This document shows positions 1 through 8,008 of a DNA stretch of 40,726 nucleotides, piece after piece. The notes beneath the pieces were generated by a model. The model ran no database searches and was not told the origin of the DNA. It was given only the letters and a program-made list of their open reading frames with translations. A program made the translations under genes and the position numbers. This stretch comes from Streptococcus sp. DD13 (lineage in GTDB: Bacteria; Bacillota; Bacilli; Lactobacillales; Streptococcaceae), in contig NZ_KQ969506.1 of assembly GCF_001578875.1 (NCBI RefSeq), positions 932,954 to 973,679 on the forward strand, read 5' to 3'. The stretch's first letter is position 1. Each line of letters starts with the position of its first letter.

Positions 1-511
1 GTTCGGTCACATAGGGTAAAAGGGAGTCTGGTATGGAAAGAACCCGCTTGACACCCCCACGTTGAATGGTCATCACACGCATTGAGAGATGGACATCCTC
101 CCACTTAAGCGTAGAGAGTTCACTAGGAGTTAATCCTATTTGAGCGATTAAAAGGGCAATCAGTTGACCATCCACTTGAGATGATTCCTGAAAGAGGGGA
201 CTCAAATCTGCCCTTTCTACTGTCTTTTCTTGTGTTTTCACTTGCTTTTTGGGCTTTAGCTTGTACAAGCGTTCGACCAGTTCTTGTTCGTATAGGTAAT
301 ACAAATACTGATTCACCGTCGATATTTTCCGCCGTTGGACGCTTGGTTTTAGCTCCAATAAACTGGCTCCATACAGGGCTAATTGCCCAGCCGTCAGTTT
401 CCCATCGATTCGCTCGAGAAATTGAAGTAAATCATAACGATAAGCCAACTGTGAATTCGAAGACAAGTCTTTACTAGCGATAAAATGGTCTAATTCTAAT
501 GTTAGGTCCAT
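1..511 (-). CDS. XerD-like tyrosine recombinase family protein, C-terminus outside window
   Basis: The first 170 codons of a protein related to XerC/XerD recombinases; the rest lies beyond the window edge. The start is the ATG at 511, preceded by AGAGGGAAG and 9 bp after the stop of the phosphodiesterase gene. The N-terminal part (about residues 1-75) is the SAM-like DNA-binding region, and the catalytic domain begins near residue 100. Where active recombinases read GLRxSEL, this protein reads IGLTPSEL, so the first catalytic arginine is missing. The hairpin lysine region (GGVKRVLSI) is present. Known streptococcal XerD-like proteins sit upstream of scpA-scpB, which suggests a role near chromosome segregation rather than XerS-type dimer resolution; that role is inference. 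The later catalytic residues cannot be seen. Confidence 0.85.
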   Translation of the reverse strand, partial: MDLTLELDHFIASKDLSSNSQLAYRYDLLQFLERIDGKLTAGQLALYGASLLELKPSVQRRKISTVNQYLYYLYEQELVERLYKLKPKKQVKTQEKTVERADLSPLFQESSQVDGQLIALLIAQIGLTPSELSTLKWEDVHLSMRVMTIQRGGVKRVLSIPDSLLPYVTE

Positions 512-520
512 GCTTCCCTC

Positions 521-1039
521 TTATCTATCAAACTGATAATGCGCAAAAGGTTCATGATCTAGGGTGTAAAAATCAACTAAAATTTGGCTTTCTTCAATGG
601 TCAGAAGGACATACAACTTCTCCTGAACAGCTCCTCTGGGTTGACTGACAGACCCAGGATTAATAAACAGGGTTGCCCCTCTTTTTTCTACAGATGGTAC
701 ATGCAAATGTCCGTAAATACAGATGTCTGCTCCTTCTTGCTGAGCCCAATAGTCTAATTTTTGCCAGCTGAAGTTGATTCCATAAAGGTGCCCATGTGTC
801 TGAGCAATCACAAGGCCATCAATCGTTGCCACCATATTGTTAGGAAACAAACCAGGGCGATCACAATTCCCAGCGACGACCAAAACATCCTGTAAGACCG
901 GATCAGTAGGAGCTAGTTCGGAGTCTCCATTATGAAAGAAGACATCTGCCTGATCCTGATAATGACGCTTAATCTGAGCGATTACTTCACGATCTCCATG
1001 TGAATCGCTCATAATAATTAGTTTTGTTGTGCTTGCCAT
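521..1039 (-). CDS. YfcE/MJ0936-type metallophosphodiesterase
   Basis: A 172-residue calcineurin-like phosphoesterase of the small YfcE/MJ0936 family, which hydrolyses phosphodiesters with two bound metal ions. The full metal set is visible: D12 and H14 (SDSHGD), D39 (HNGD), N58 (AGNCD), H82 (THGH), and H111 with H113 (IYGHLHVP). The length is typical. Its start overlaps the end of the rdgB gene by 22 bp, so it is probably translated by coupling within the murI-rdgB-phosphodiesterase-xerD-like operon. The physiological substrate is not known. No signal peptide is visible, so it should be cytoplasmic. In S. pneumoniae I recall a CBS-domain gene between this gene and the xerD-like gene; none is present here. 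Confidence 0.88.
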   Translation of the reverse strand: MASTTKLIIMSDSHGDREVIAQIKRHYQDQADVFFHNGDSELAPTDPVLQDVLVVAGNCDRPGLFPNNMVATIDGLVIAQTHGHLYGINFSWQKLDYWAQQEGADICIYGHLHVPSVEKRGATLFINPGSVSQPRGAVQEKLYVLLTIEESQILVDFYTLDHEPFAHYQFDR

Positions 1040-2031
1040 TTTGGAAATTCCTCCATTAATTTTTCCAATGCCTTTGCCCGATGGGATTGCTGATTTTTCT
1101 CTGTCACAGTCAATTCTGCAGACGTCCGGCCAGTTTCTCCGACCAAGAAGATGGGATCATAACCAAAACCATTGTCTCCTTTCGGAGCCGTCGCAATATA
1201 GCCTGGCCAATCTGCTTCAACAACCAAACTATCTCGGCCTGGACAGGCCACTACGAGCGTACAATGAAATTGAGCCGAGCGTTTCTCTGTCTCAAAGACC
1301 ATGGCTAGTTCATGTAAGAGCTTGGCATTATTTTTAGCATCTGTCGCTTGCGGTCCGGAAAAACGGGCAGACCAGACCCCAGGCAAACCACCAAGAGCAT
1401 CCACTTTTAAACCGGAATCATCTGCTAATACAATTTTCCCTGTTTCGTTTGAGATGGTTTCAGCTTTTAAGCGAGCATTCTCTTCAAAGGTCATACCGGT
1501 CTCTTCTACATCGGACAGTTCCGGGTATTGGTTGAGATTTTCTACTTGATAGCCCAACCGTTCAAAGAAGGCTCGGAATTCCTTTGTTTTTCCTTCGTTC
1601 TTGGTCGCGATTAGGATCGTCTCTCCAAAATCATACTGTTGGCCTGTTCCTTGACCAAACAACTGCTCTATGGTCATCTCTCCATCTGGTAATTCCAGGT
1701 GGAGCACGCGATCTCCAGCCAAGACCAGGAGGGCTCCCCTATGCCGACGGACACTCCACTGCTGATCCATCCGCGTCTGCAACATCTCGACCACAAAAGA
1801 TAGAAAAGCAAAGTCATCTCCATCTTTCTGGATCAGATGAATCTGAGGGGCACACGGGTCGTCCCCCTCCTCTAAGCCAGAGAGAGCATAGAGCTTTTCA
1901 AGAAGAGATGCTAATCGAGTCCGTTCGAACCCACCCTGCTTCCCAAAAAATCCAGAGAGTTCCAGTTTTTCTCCAAATTGTCCAACAAACCAGTTTTGCT
2001 GATCTTTATATTCGAGGATTTCTTGTTTCAT
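1018..2031 (-). CDS. rdgB: RdgB/Ham1-family dITP/XTP pyrophosphatase with N-terminal extension
   Basis: A 337-residue protein whose C-terminal 200 residues (about 138-337) are a Ham1/RdgB nucleoside triphosphate pyrophosphatase, which removes dITP, dXTP and similar deaminated purines from the nucleotide pool. Diagnostic motifs are [10 protein letters not shown] (substrate loop), DDSGL, FGYDPIF and SHRAKAL. Ham1 proteins are normally about 200 residues long. The first 137 residues are an extra domain that I do not recognise; it is acidic, has no membrane segment, and contains one FLSFVVEML helix. The start is the ATG at 2031, which shares ATGA with the murI stop and so indicates coupling. An in-frame upstream start inside murI (2070) would add 13 residues without a ribosome binding site and was rejected. 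Confidence 0.9.
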   Translation of the reverse strand: MKQEILEYKDQQNWFVGQFGEKLELSGFFGKQGGFERTRLASLLEKLYALSGLEEGDDPCAPQIHLIQKDGDDFAFLSFVVEMLQTRMDQQWSVRRHRGALLVLAGDRVLHLELPDGEMTIEQLFGQGTGQQYDFGETILIATKNEGKTKEFRAFFERLGYQVENLNQYPELSDVEETGMTFEENARLKAETISNETGKIVLADDSGLKVDALGGLPGVWSARFSGPQATDAKNNAKLLHELAMVFETEKRSAQFHCTLVVACPGRDSLVVEADWPGYIATAPKGDNGFGYDPIFLVGETGRTSAELTVTEKNQQSHRAKALEKLMEEFPKWQAQQN

Positions 2032-2822
2032 AATTCCACATGCTCCACTTCTACTGGACGCCCCAACCATTCTTGGGCGATTTCTTTAAAGGTTTCGACC
2101 CCTGCGGTTGTATAAAAGCGGGGCTCCCGAGTGACCTGGTCTCGGCTATGGTTAATTTCAAAATAATTGAGCAAGACTGAAATATCTCGCGCCGTTTCAG
2201 CTCCTGAATCAATTAGGGTAACATCCTTTCCAAGGACATTCTGAATGATCCTGCTGAGCAAGGGGTAATGCGTGCATCCTAAGACGAGTGTATCAATCTT
2301 CCCAACCAAAGGCTGTAAGGTCTCATAAACAACCTTTTTAGCTAAACTAGAAGTTGCCTCATTTGATTCCACTAATGGAACAAACTTCGGGCAGGCCAAC
2401 GAATGAACCTTGGCTTCCGGCATGAGCAACTGAATTTTTTGACGGTAGATATCTGACTCAATGGTCATTTGTGTCCCGATGATGCCGATTTGCTTATTGT
2501 GGGTCTCCTGAATAGCCGCGCTCGATCCCGGCAAGACGACCCCTAAAACAGGAATATCCAGGGCTTCTTTGACTTCTTCCCAAACGACTGCAGTCGCTGT
2601 ATTGCAGGCCAACACGATCATTTTGACATCCTTTGAAAGCAAAAACTGAACTAACTGCCAGGTATACTCTCGAATTTGCTCCGCCGGTCGGGGCCCGTAT
2701 GGCGCTCTGGCTGAATCTCCTACAAAAACAACCTCTTCATGTGGTAATTGGCGCAGACACTCTCTGACGACCGTAAGTCCACCGACTCCTGAATCTAAAA
2801 ATCCGATTGGTCGATTGTCCAT
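2028..2822 (-). CDS. murI: Glutamate racemase
   Basis: A 264-residue glutamate racemase that converts L- to D-glutamate for the peptidoglycan stem peptide in the cytoplasm. The two catalytic cysteines are seen in ACNTATA (C73) and GCTHYPLL (near residue 184). The N-terminus [16 protein letters not shown] is the conserved aspartate/glycine substrate loop. The length is normal for the family. A TAAGGAG-like site lies just upstream of the ATG. It is the first gene of a tight operon; its TGA stop overlaps the rdgB start (ATGA). Pairing with rdgB and the YfcE-type gene is common in Firmicutes. Confidence 0.96.
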   Translation of the reverse strand: MDNRPIGFLDSGVGGLTVVRECLRQLPHEEVVFVGDSARAPYGPRPAEQIREYTWQLVQFLLSKDVKMIVLACNTATAVVWEEVKEALDIPVLGVVLPGSSAAIQETHNKQIGIIGTQMTIESDIYRQKIQLLMPEAKVHSLACPKFVPLVESNEATSSLAKKVVYETLQPLVGKIDTLVLGCTHYPLLSRIIQNVLGKDVTLIDSGAETARDISVLLNYFEINHSRDQVTREPRFYTTAGVETFKEIAQEWLGRPVEVEHVEL

Positions 2823-2910
2823 CCTTACTCCTTATATTGGTGTTCAACTGAGTCCTTCTTATCGCTCATGCAAAAAGGACTTGAGAAGCTTCTTCCCAGT
2901 CCCTCTATTT

Positions 2911-3141
2911 TTATTTCTTTCCTTGGCGTTGGGACGCTTTGATTTGGCGCAAAGTCTGCTGAATCTTGGCTTCGCTAGGCTTTTGTCCCATATTTGACAT
3001 CATTACTCGAAGCGCATTTTCGTCTAAAATAGGTTTATCCGCAATAAAACTTTGTACTTGACGACGCGCTAAAAAGGCGCCTAATACCATTCCACCAAGT
3101 AGAGCAACAATAATCAATAAGATCGCAATCCAAATAGGCAT
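2911..3141 (-). CDS. yneF: YneF family (UPF0154) small membrane protein
   Basis: A 76-residue protein with one N-terminal membrane helix (about residues 4-24, [20 protein letters not shown]) followed by a basic, soluble tail containing the family signature ARRQVQSFI and an [12 protein letters not shown] stretch. This matches the UPF0154/YneF family of low-GC Gram-positive bacteria in length and layout. The function is unknown. A GAAGGAGAATT site precedes the ATG. It has its own promoter just past the lysA stop, and may also feed murI 88 bp downstream. Confidence 0.88.
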   Translation of the reverse strand: MPIWIAILLIIVALLGGMVLGAFLARRQVQSFIADKPILDENALRVMMSNMGQKPSEAKIQQTLRQIKASQRQGKK

Positions 3142-3170
3142 AATCTAATTCTCCTTCATATTCTGTTGAT

Positions 3171-3199
3171 ATTATATCAGATTTCACTCGCTTTTACAA
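3171..3199 (-). promoter_or_regulatory. sigma-A promoter for yneF
   Basis: On the minus strand a -35 TTGTAA (3194-3199) and a perfect -10 TATAAT (3171-3176) are separated by 17 bp, and the -10 has a TG extension (TGATATAAT). It lies between the lysA stop and the yneF ribosome binding site, giving a leader of roughly 25 nt. Confidence 0.75.
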
Positions 3200-3207
3200 T
3201 GAAAAGT

Positions 3208-4488
3208 CTAGTTTTCCCGGTCCATCGAATAGCCATACAAGGTAGCAAAATAGTCTTCTGGTGTTTCCGCCCGGCGAATGACTTGTTCTGACCCGTCCTC
3301 ATGTAGTAAAATTTCAGCTGAACGGAGGCGTCCATTATAATTATAGCCCATGGAAAAGCCGTGAGCCCCTGTATCATGGATCACAAGAAAATCTCCGATA
3401 CGTGGCTGAGGTAAGGAACGGTGTTTCGCAAATTTGTCATTATTTTCACAGAGCGAGCCCACCACATCAACCACTTCTTCCGCTCCATCTGGATTGGACA
3501 GGTTGGTGATATGGTGATAAGCATCATACATTGCTGGACGCAAAAGATTGACAGCCGAAGCATCTACACCTACATATTGGCGGTAGGTTTTTTTCCGATG
3601 AAGAACCCGAGTAATCAAATGTCCATGAGGGGCCAACATGAAGCGGCCTAACTCTGTATAAATGGCTATCTGCCCCAATCCAGCTGGTTCAAGAATCGCT
3701 TCATACTGTTTCCTCACTCCCTCTCCGATGGCAAAAATATCATTTTGCTGGTTATTAGGACTATAATCTACTCCAATACCTCCTGATAAATTGATAAAAT
3801 CTAGTTCAATCCCGATTTCTTCCTTGATCTCAACGGCTAGTTCAAACAACTGAGCAGCTAGCGTTGGATAGTAGGCATTGGTCACTGTATTGGAGGCAAG
3901 AAAAGCATGTAAGCCAAAAGACTCCACTCCCTTTTCTTTTAGCTCACGATAGCCTTGAAAAAGCTGGGCCTTTGTCATCCCAAACTTAGACTCCTCTGGG
4001 TGATCCATAATGTCTGATCCCAATTCAAAGACCCCGCCTGGATTATAGCGCAGGGACAGGCATTTGGGAAGGCCAGCATTTGCTTCCAAAAAGGCAATAT
4101 CTTCATAGGCATCCAGGTTAATCATCGCTCCAATCTCACGAGCGTAGACAAATTCGGATGCCCCAGTGTCATTGGATGTAAAGCTAATCTCATGTTCCCT
4201 AAAGCCGACTGTTCGACTCATCATTAATTCCACATCTGTAGCACAGTCGACACCACAACCTTCTTCCTTTAAAATCCGTAAAATAGCAGGATTGGGGGTC
4301 GCTTTGACCGCAAAAAACTCCTTAAAACCTTGGTTCCAAGAAAAAGCCTTATATAGGTCTCTAGCTGTTTGCCGAATCCCCTTCTCATCATATAAGTGGA
4401 AAGGGGTCGGGTAATGCTGACTCAAGTTCTGAATCGTTTCTAAATCCACAAAAGGGTGCTTGTTGTTTGGGTTATTTTTCGTCTTCAT
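3208..4488 (-). CDS. lysA: Diaminopimelate decarboxylase
   Basis: A 426-residue fold-type III PLP decarboxylase; the family forms L-lysine from meso-diaminopimelate. The PLP lysine is K62 in FFAVKATPNP. Other family marks are the GGIGVDY glycine loop, ELGRF, the GSLCENND cysteine motif that contacts the substrate from the partner subunit, and the C-terminal YNYNGRLRSAEIL. The length is typical. The ATG at 4488 has only AGAAGA directly before it and lies 6 nt from a -10 box, so the mRNA is probably leaderless; no other methionine fits the conserved N-terminus. A related carboxynorspermidine decarboxylase is less likely because of the N-terminal sequence and length. Confidence 0.9.
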   Translation of the reverse strand: MKTKNNPNNKHPFVDLETIQNLSQHYPTPFHLYDEKGIRQTARDLYKAFSWNQGFKEFFAVKATPNPAILRILKEEGCGVDCATDVELMMSRTVGFREHEISFTSNDTGASEFVYAREIGAMINLDAYEDIAFLEANAGLPKCLSLRYNPGGVFELGSDIMDHPEESKFGMTKAQLFQGYRELKEKGVESFGLHAFLASNTVTNAYYPTLAAQLFELAVEIKEEIGIELDFINLSGGIGVDYSPNNQQNDIFAIGEGVRKQYEAILEPAGLGQIAIYTELGRFMLAPHGHLITRVLHRKKTYRQYVGVDASAVNLLRPAMYDAYHHITNLSNPDGAEEVVDVVGSLCENNDKFAKHRSLPQPRIGDFLVIHDTGAHGFSMGYNYNGRLRSAEILLHEDGSEQVIRRAETPEDYFATLYGYSMDREN

Positions 4489-4494
4489 TCTTCT

Positions 4495-4503
4495 AGTATA
4501 CCA
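4495..4503 (-). promoter_or_regulatory. extended -10 promoter for lysA
   Basis: The minus strand reads TGGTATACT, an extended -10 element. No good -35 lies 16-18 bp upstream. Only 6 nt separate the -10 from the lysA ATG, which places the expected transcript start at or next to the start codon. Confidence 0.6.
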
Positions 4504-4565
4504 TAATTCCTCGACTGTACTGTCTTTGTAAAAAAAGGATCAGCTCGTAAATTTTCCGATTTTTC

Positions 4566-4593
4566 TTGCAATCTGATCTCAAAGGCATATAAT
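4566..4593 (+). promoter_or_regulatory. sigma-A promoter for pepC
   Basis: TTGCAA (4566-4571) and TATAAT (4588-4593) with a 16 bp spacer. AAAGGAGA at 4611-4618 then lies just before the pepC ATG at 4625. Confidence 0.8.
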
Positions 4594-4624
4594 AAAGGGG
4601 AAGCAAACGTAAAGGAGAACGTAT

Positions 4625-5950
4625 ATGTTAGAACTGACTAGTGATTTCACTCAAGAACTCTATGATTCCTACGAAAGCAATCCGAAGTATCGGGCCATGG
4701 AAAATGCCATCACGCACAATGGCCTTCTCAACTCCCTTAAGACACGGCAAGCTGCTATCGAAAACGACTTTAGCTTTTCGATTGACTTGACCAAAGACCC
4801 CGTTTCAAATCAAAAAGCGTCCGGGCGTTGTTGGATGTTCGCAGCACTTAACACCTTCCGCCATAAGCTCATTCATGATTACCAACTGGAAAATTTCGAA
4901 TTGTCTCAAGCCCATACTTTCTTCTGGGACAAGTACGAAAAATCTAACTGGTTCTTTGAGCAAATCATCGCTACAGCCGATCAAGACCTCGGTAGTCGAA
5001 AGGTCAAGTTCCTCTTGGACACCCCTCAGCAAGATGGCGGACAATGGGACATGGTCGTCTCCCTTTTTGAAAAATATGGGGTCGTTCCAAAATCCCTATA
5101 CCCTGAATCCATCTCCTCTAGTAATAGTCGTGAGCTGAACCAATACCTGAATAAACTACTTCGACAAGGGGCACAAGATCTTCGCGAAACTATTGCAGCA
5201 GGTAGAGATGTGGAAGCAAAACGCAAAGAGCTCCTCAAGAAAATTTTCCAATTCCTTGCGGCCAATCTAGGTCTACCACCACGTCACTTTGATTTCTCCT
5301 ACCGGGATAAAGACAACCAATTTCACACCGAACAAAACATCACCCCTCAAGACTTCTTCAAAAAATACCTGAATCTCAACCTATCCGACTATGTAGCGGT
5401 TATCAATGCGCCAACTGCTGACAAACCTTACGGAAAATCCTATACTGTTGACCTCTTAGGAAATGTAGTTGGGGCGCCTGCTGTTCGATACATCAACCTT
5501 GAAATGGATCGTTTCAAAGAATTAGCTATCGCTCAGTTACAGGCAGGTGAGACTGTTTGGTTTGGTTCTGATGTGGGTCAATTTAGCGATCGTAAAGCAG
5601 GGATCCTCGCTACGACGACCTACAATTTCCAGGATGCTCTGGACTTGAATTTCCACCAGGATAAGGCCGGGCGATTGGACTACAGTGAATCTCTGATGAC
5701 CCACGCCATGGTCTTGACCGGAGTGGACCTGGATGAAACTGGCCAGCCCCTCAAGTGGAAAGTCGAAAATTCTTGGGGTGAAAAAGTCGGCGACAAAGGC
5801 TACTTCGTCGCATCCGATGCTTGGATGGATGAGTTCACCTACCAAATTATCGTCCGAAAGGATTTCTTAAGGGAAGAAGAACGCACAGCTTATGAAGCAG
5901 AACCAATCCTCCTTGACCCTTGGGATCCAATGGGTGCTTTAGCCAACTAA
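4625..5950 (+). CDS. pepC: Aminopeptidase C (bleomycin hydrolase family, C1B)
   Basis: A 441-residue cytoplasmic cysteine aminopeptidase that releases N-terminal residues from peptides. The papain-like triad is complete: C69 in SGRCWMFAALN, H360 in THAMVLTG, and N382 in VENSWG. Length matches PepC of lactic acid bacteria, which form hexamers. The start is fixed by a clear AAAGGAGA at 7 nt spacing and by the promoter upstream. The gene stands alone, divergent from lysA, and ends before a strong bidirectional terminator. It probably serves peptide use together with oligopeptide uptake, which is family knowledge rather than something visible here. Confidence 0.97.
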   Translation: MLELTSDFTQELYDSYESNPKYRAMENAITHNGLLNSLKTRQAAIENDFSFSIDLTKDPVSNQKASGRCWMFAALNTFRHKLIHDYQLENFELSQAHTFFWDKYEKSNWFFEQIIATADQDLGSRKVKFLLDTPQQDGGQWDMVVSLFEKYGVVPKSLYPESISSSNSRELNQYLNKLLRQGAQDLRETIAAGRDVEAKRKELLKKIFQFLAANLGLPPRHFDFSYRDKDNQFHTEQNITPQDFFKKYLNLNLSDYVAVINAPTADKPYGKSYTVDLLGNVVGAPAVRYINLEMDRFKELAIAQLQAGETVWFGSDVGQFSDRKAGILATTTYNFQDALDLNFHQDKAGRLDYSESLMTHAMVLTGVDLDETGQPLKWKVENSWGEKVGDKGYFVASDAWMDEFTYQIIVRKDFLREEERTAYEAEPILLDPWDPMGALAN

Positions 5951-6007
5951 GCACCCAAAACGGCTCCTTCTTTACAAGAAGCTATTTTACCACTTATCCA
6001 CCATATC

Positions 6008-6048
6008 AAAAGTCCTGAAAGTGTTCTTCACTTTCAGGACTTTTCTAG
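6008..6048. terminator. bidirectional intrinsic terminator, pepC / Bax inhibitor gene
   Basis: A perfect 16 bp inverted repeat: AAAAGTCCTGAAAGTG (6008-6023), loop TTCTT, and its complement (6029-6044). It has A residues on one side and T residues on the other, so it can stop transcription from both converging genes. Confidence 0.92.
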
Positions 6049-6076
6049 TTTTAAAAGGATGAGGTAAGAAATTTTC

Positions 6077-6778
6077 TTAATCACGGCTTCCAAAGATCCG
6101 AAGGAGATATAAGAAAATATTGATGAAATCAAGATAGAGTTCTAAAGCAAGAGAAACAACCCAACCTTGTCCAGCATGGCCACCTGTTTGTTCAAACACA
6201 TACCGAATGCGTTGGTTATCATAGGCGATCAATCCAGCAAAGATCAAGACCCCAACAATGGAAATGATGAAGTCCAAACCTGAACTTCCTAAAAACATAT
6301 TGATCAAACTTGCGATGATAATTCCAATCAAGCCTGCATAGAAGGCGCGAGCCATGCCAGACAAATCACGCTTGGTCACTGCTCCAACCACAGCCATCAC
6401 ACCAAACATCAAGGTTGCGGATAAGAAGGCATTGGTCACTGTTCCGACACTATAAAAGGCTAAAATGAAACTAAGCGTATACCCATTCAAAGCTGAATAA
6501 GCGATGAAAAGTGGCAAAGCATTTCGTGAATTCCGCACCGCTGCTCGACTGGCACTAAAGACAAGGAAGACTTCCAGAATCATGAGTCCCCAAACCAAGA
6601 ACCGACCAGATCCACTCGTCAATACGGAAAGCAAGGCTTCTTGGAAAACGGTCAAACTCAAAAAAGAGACCAAGGCAGAGATACCGATTCCCAATCCGAC
6701 AAAACCATAAACACGCGCATAAAATCGATTTAAGGCGCTAACTTCAGTTTGATTGATAATCACACGATCATTGTTCAT
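6077..6778 (-). CDS. Bax inhibitor-1 / YccA family membrane protein
   Basis: A 233-residue integral membrane protein of the Bax inhibitor-1 (TMBIM/YccA/YetJ) family. Seven hydrophobic segments are visible from about residue 25 to the C-terminus, ending with the family's conserved NIFLYLLRIFG helix. The aspartate pair typical of this family is present in the last third (LIAYDNQRIR and LYLDFINIF). Bacterial members such as YetJ conduct calcium in a pH-dependent way, but the role in streptococci is not established. GTAGGAAATGAT precedes the ATG. The gene is monocistronic, with its own promoter and a shared terminator. Confidence 0.9.
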   Translation of the reverse strand: MNNDRVIINQTEVSALNRFYARVYGFVGLGIGISALVSFLSLTVFQEALLSVLTSGSGRFLVWGLMILEVFLVFSASRAAVRNSRNALPLFIAYSALNGYTLSFILAFYSVGTVTNAFLSATLMFGVMAVVGAVTKRDLSGMARAFYAGLIGIIIASLINMFLGSSGLDFIISIVGVLIFAGLIAYDNQRIRYVFEQTGGHAGQGWVVSLALELYLDFINIFLYLLRIFGSRD

Positions 6779-6817
6779 ATCATTTCCTACTTTCTAATTT
6801 TTTCATTTTGTACACTA

Positions 6818-6826
6818 ATTATATCA
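6818..6826 (-). promoter_or_regulatory. extended -10 promoter for the Bax inhibitor family gene
   Basis: The minus strand carries TGATATAAT with no convincing -35. It lies 40 nt upstream of the ATG. Confidence 0.6.
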
Positions 6827-6844
6827 CACTTTAAAAAAACAAGC

Positions 6845-7585
6845 TTAAATAAAGTGGAAAAGCAAAATCCCTGTTGCAACCGCAACATTCAAACTTTCAG
6901 CCTGCCCTGGCATCGGGATATGCACGAGCTGATCTGCTAGTGTCGCTACTGTTTCCGAAATCCCCTGTCCTTCATTTCCCATAATGAGCGCAAACTGATT
7001 GCCGACTGATAGCTGACGATAATCGACCGACTGATCCGACAGGGTTGTGGCAAAGAGAGGAAGATGTTGTTCCTTCATTTGTTTTAGCAATACTTCAAGA
7101 TCCACACGATAGACAGGTAGATGAAATTGACTTCCCTGCATCGAACGAACGACCTTGAGACTGTACAAATCGGCAGATCGGTTTGACATAAAGACCCCGT
7201 CAAACCCAGCAGCGTCTGCTGTTCGGATCATCGTCCCAACATTTCCTGGATCCTGCACATCCTCTAGGATGAGATAGCGCCCCTTATACTCTACTGGTAG
7301 ACTATCATTGGGAAGGGCCACTTCAGCCAAAACTCCTTGGGGGCTTTTGCTATCCGTCAAGTAGTTTAAAATCTCTTTGGAGACCACTTTCACTTTTTGG
7401 AGATCGTTCAGCCGATCCACTTGGTCTTCTAGGACAAAGATTTGGAGGATCTGGGCCCCAGACTTTTCAGCCTCCTCCAGAAGATGCCACCCCTCAATCA
7501 GATAACTAGATGTTCGGTATTTTCTCTGCAGTAACTTTTTAACCTGCTTGACGGTTGCATTTGCTTTAGAGCAGATAACTTCCAT
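6845..7585 (-). CDS. TrmH/SpoU-family RNA 2'-O-methyltransferase
   Basis: A 246-residue SPOUT methyltransferase. The N-terminus (about 1-90) is a SpoU substrate-binding domain. The catalytic knot domain has the three family motifs: LEDVQDPGNVGTMIRTA (motif 1), ALIMGNEGQGIS (motif 2) and IPMPGQAESLNVAVATGILL (motif 3). It probably methylates a ribose in rRNA; the target cannot be read from sequence. The ATG at 7585 was chosen because AAGGAG lies at good spacing before it; an in-frame longer form (from 7654) overlaps the divergent acyP gene and has no binding site. Neighbours acyP and yidC2 follow the pneumococcal order. Confidence 0.92.
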   Translation of the reverse strand: MEVICSKANATVKQVKKLLQRKYRTSSYLIEGWHLLEEAEKSGAQILQIFVLEDQVDRLNDLQKVKVVSKEILNYLTDSKSPQGVLAEVALPNDSLPVEYKGRYLILEDVQDPGNVGTMIRTADAAGFDGVFMSNRSADLYSLKVVRSMQGSQFHLPVYRVDLEVLLKQMKEQHLPLFATTLSDQSVDYRQLSVGNQFALIMGNEGQGISETVATLADQLVHIPMPGQAESLNVAVATGILLFHFI

Positions 7586-7613
7586 TTTGAGCTCCTTCAT
7601 TTGATACCACTCA

Positions 7614-7622
7614 TGATATAAT
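7614..7622 (+). promoter_or_regulatory. extended -10 promoter for acyP
   Basis: TGATATAAT on the plus strand, 30 nt upstream of the acyP ATG. The same AT-rich segment read on the minus strand could also serve the divergent methyltransferase gene. Confidence 0.6.
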
Positions 7623-7652
7623 AAAGTCAGTAAGAAGTCAAAGGAGAGTGCC

Positions 7653-7931
7653 ATGAAAAAACTAAAAATGATTGCTTCCGGTCGCGTTCAAGGTGTGGGA
7701 TTTCGATGGGGTGTCAAAATGCTAGCCGACCAACTGGGAGACATTCAAGGAGCTGTTTGGAATGAGGACAATGGGACAGTAACCATTCATGCTCAATCCA
7801 ATCAAGATGCTAAATTGAGCCAGTTTGCTCAAGAAATCCGCAAAGGTCCGACCCCTTTTTCAAAAGTAACTTACTTAGATATCACCCTCAGCAATTTCCC
7901 AGACTATCCAGACTTTCGAATCCAAAACTAA
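7653..7931 (+). CDS. acyP: Acylphosphatase
   Basis: A 92-residue acylphosphatase that hydrolyses the carboxyl-phosphate bond of acylphosphates. The active-site loop GRVQGVGFRWG with its catalytic arginine is at residues 10-20. The catalytic asparagine is in AVWNEDNGTV (about 39), and the C-terminal FPDFRI-type strand is complete. The length is typical. AAAGGAGAG precedes the ATG at good spacing. It is divergent from the methyltransferase gene and lies 77 bp before yidC2, with which it may be co-transcribed. Confidence 0.95.
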   Translation: MKKLKMIASGRVQGVGFRWGVKMLADQLGDIQGAVWNEDNGTVTIHAQSNQDAKLSQFAQEIRKGPTPFSKVTYLDITLSNFPDYPDFRIQN

Positions 7932-8008
7932 GGATAAAGCTTGTCTAATCTAGTAAAAAACAGTAAAATAAGAAAAGACAATTTTTAGATAAAAGGAAAA
8001 GTGTAAAC

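Noticed and set aside
1029..2033. Several plus-strand open frames of 75-149 codons across rdgB
   Set aside because: They lie antisense to a clear enzyme gene, have unnatural composition and no ribosome binding sites.
6845..7654. Longer methyltransferase start overlapping acyP
   Set aside because: It would overlap the start of the divergent gene and cross its promoter; the ATG at 7585 has a strong AAGGAG.
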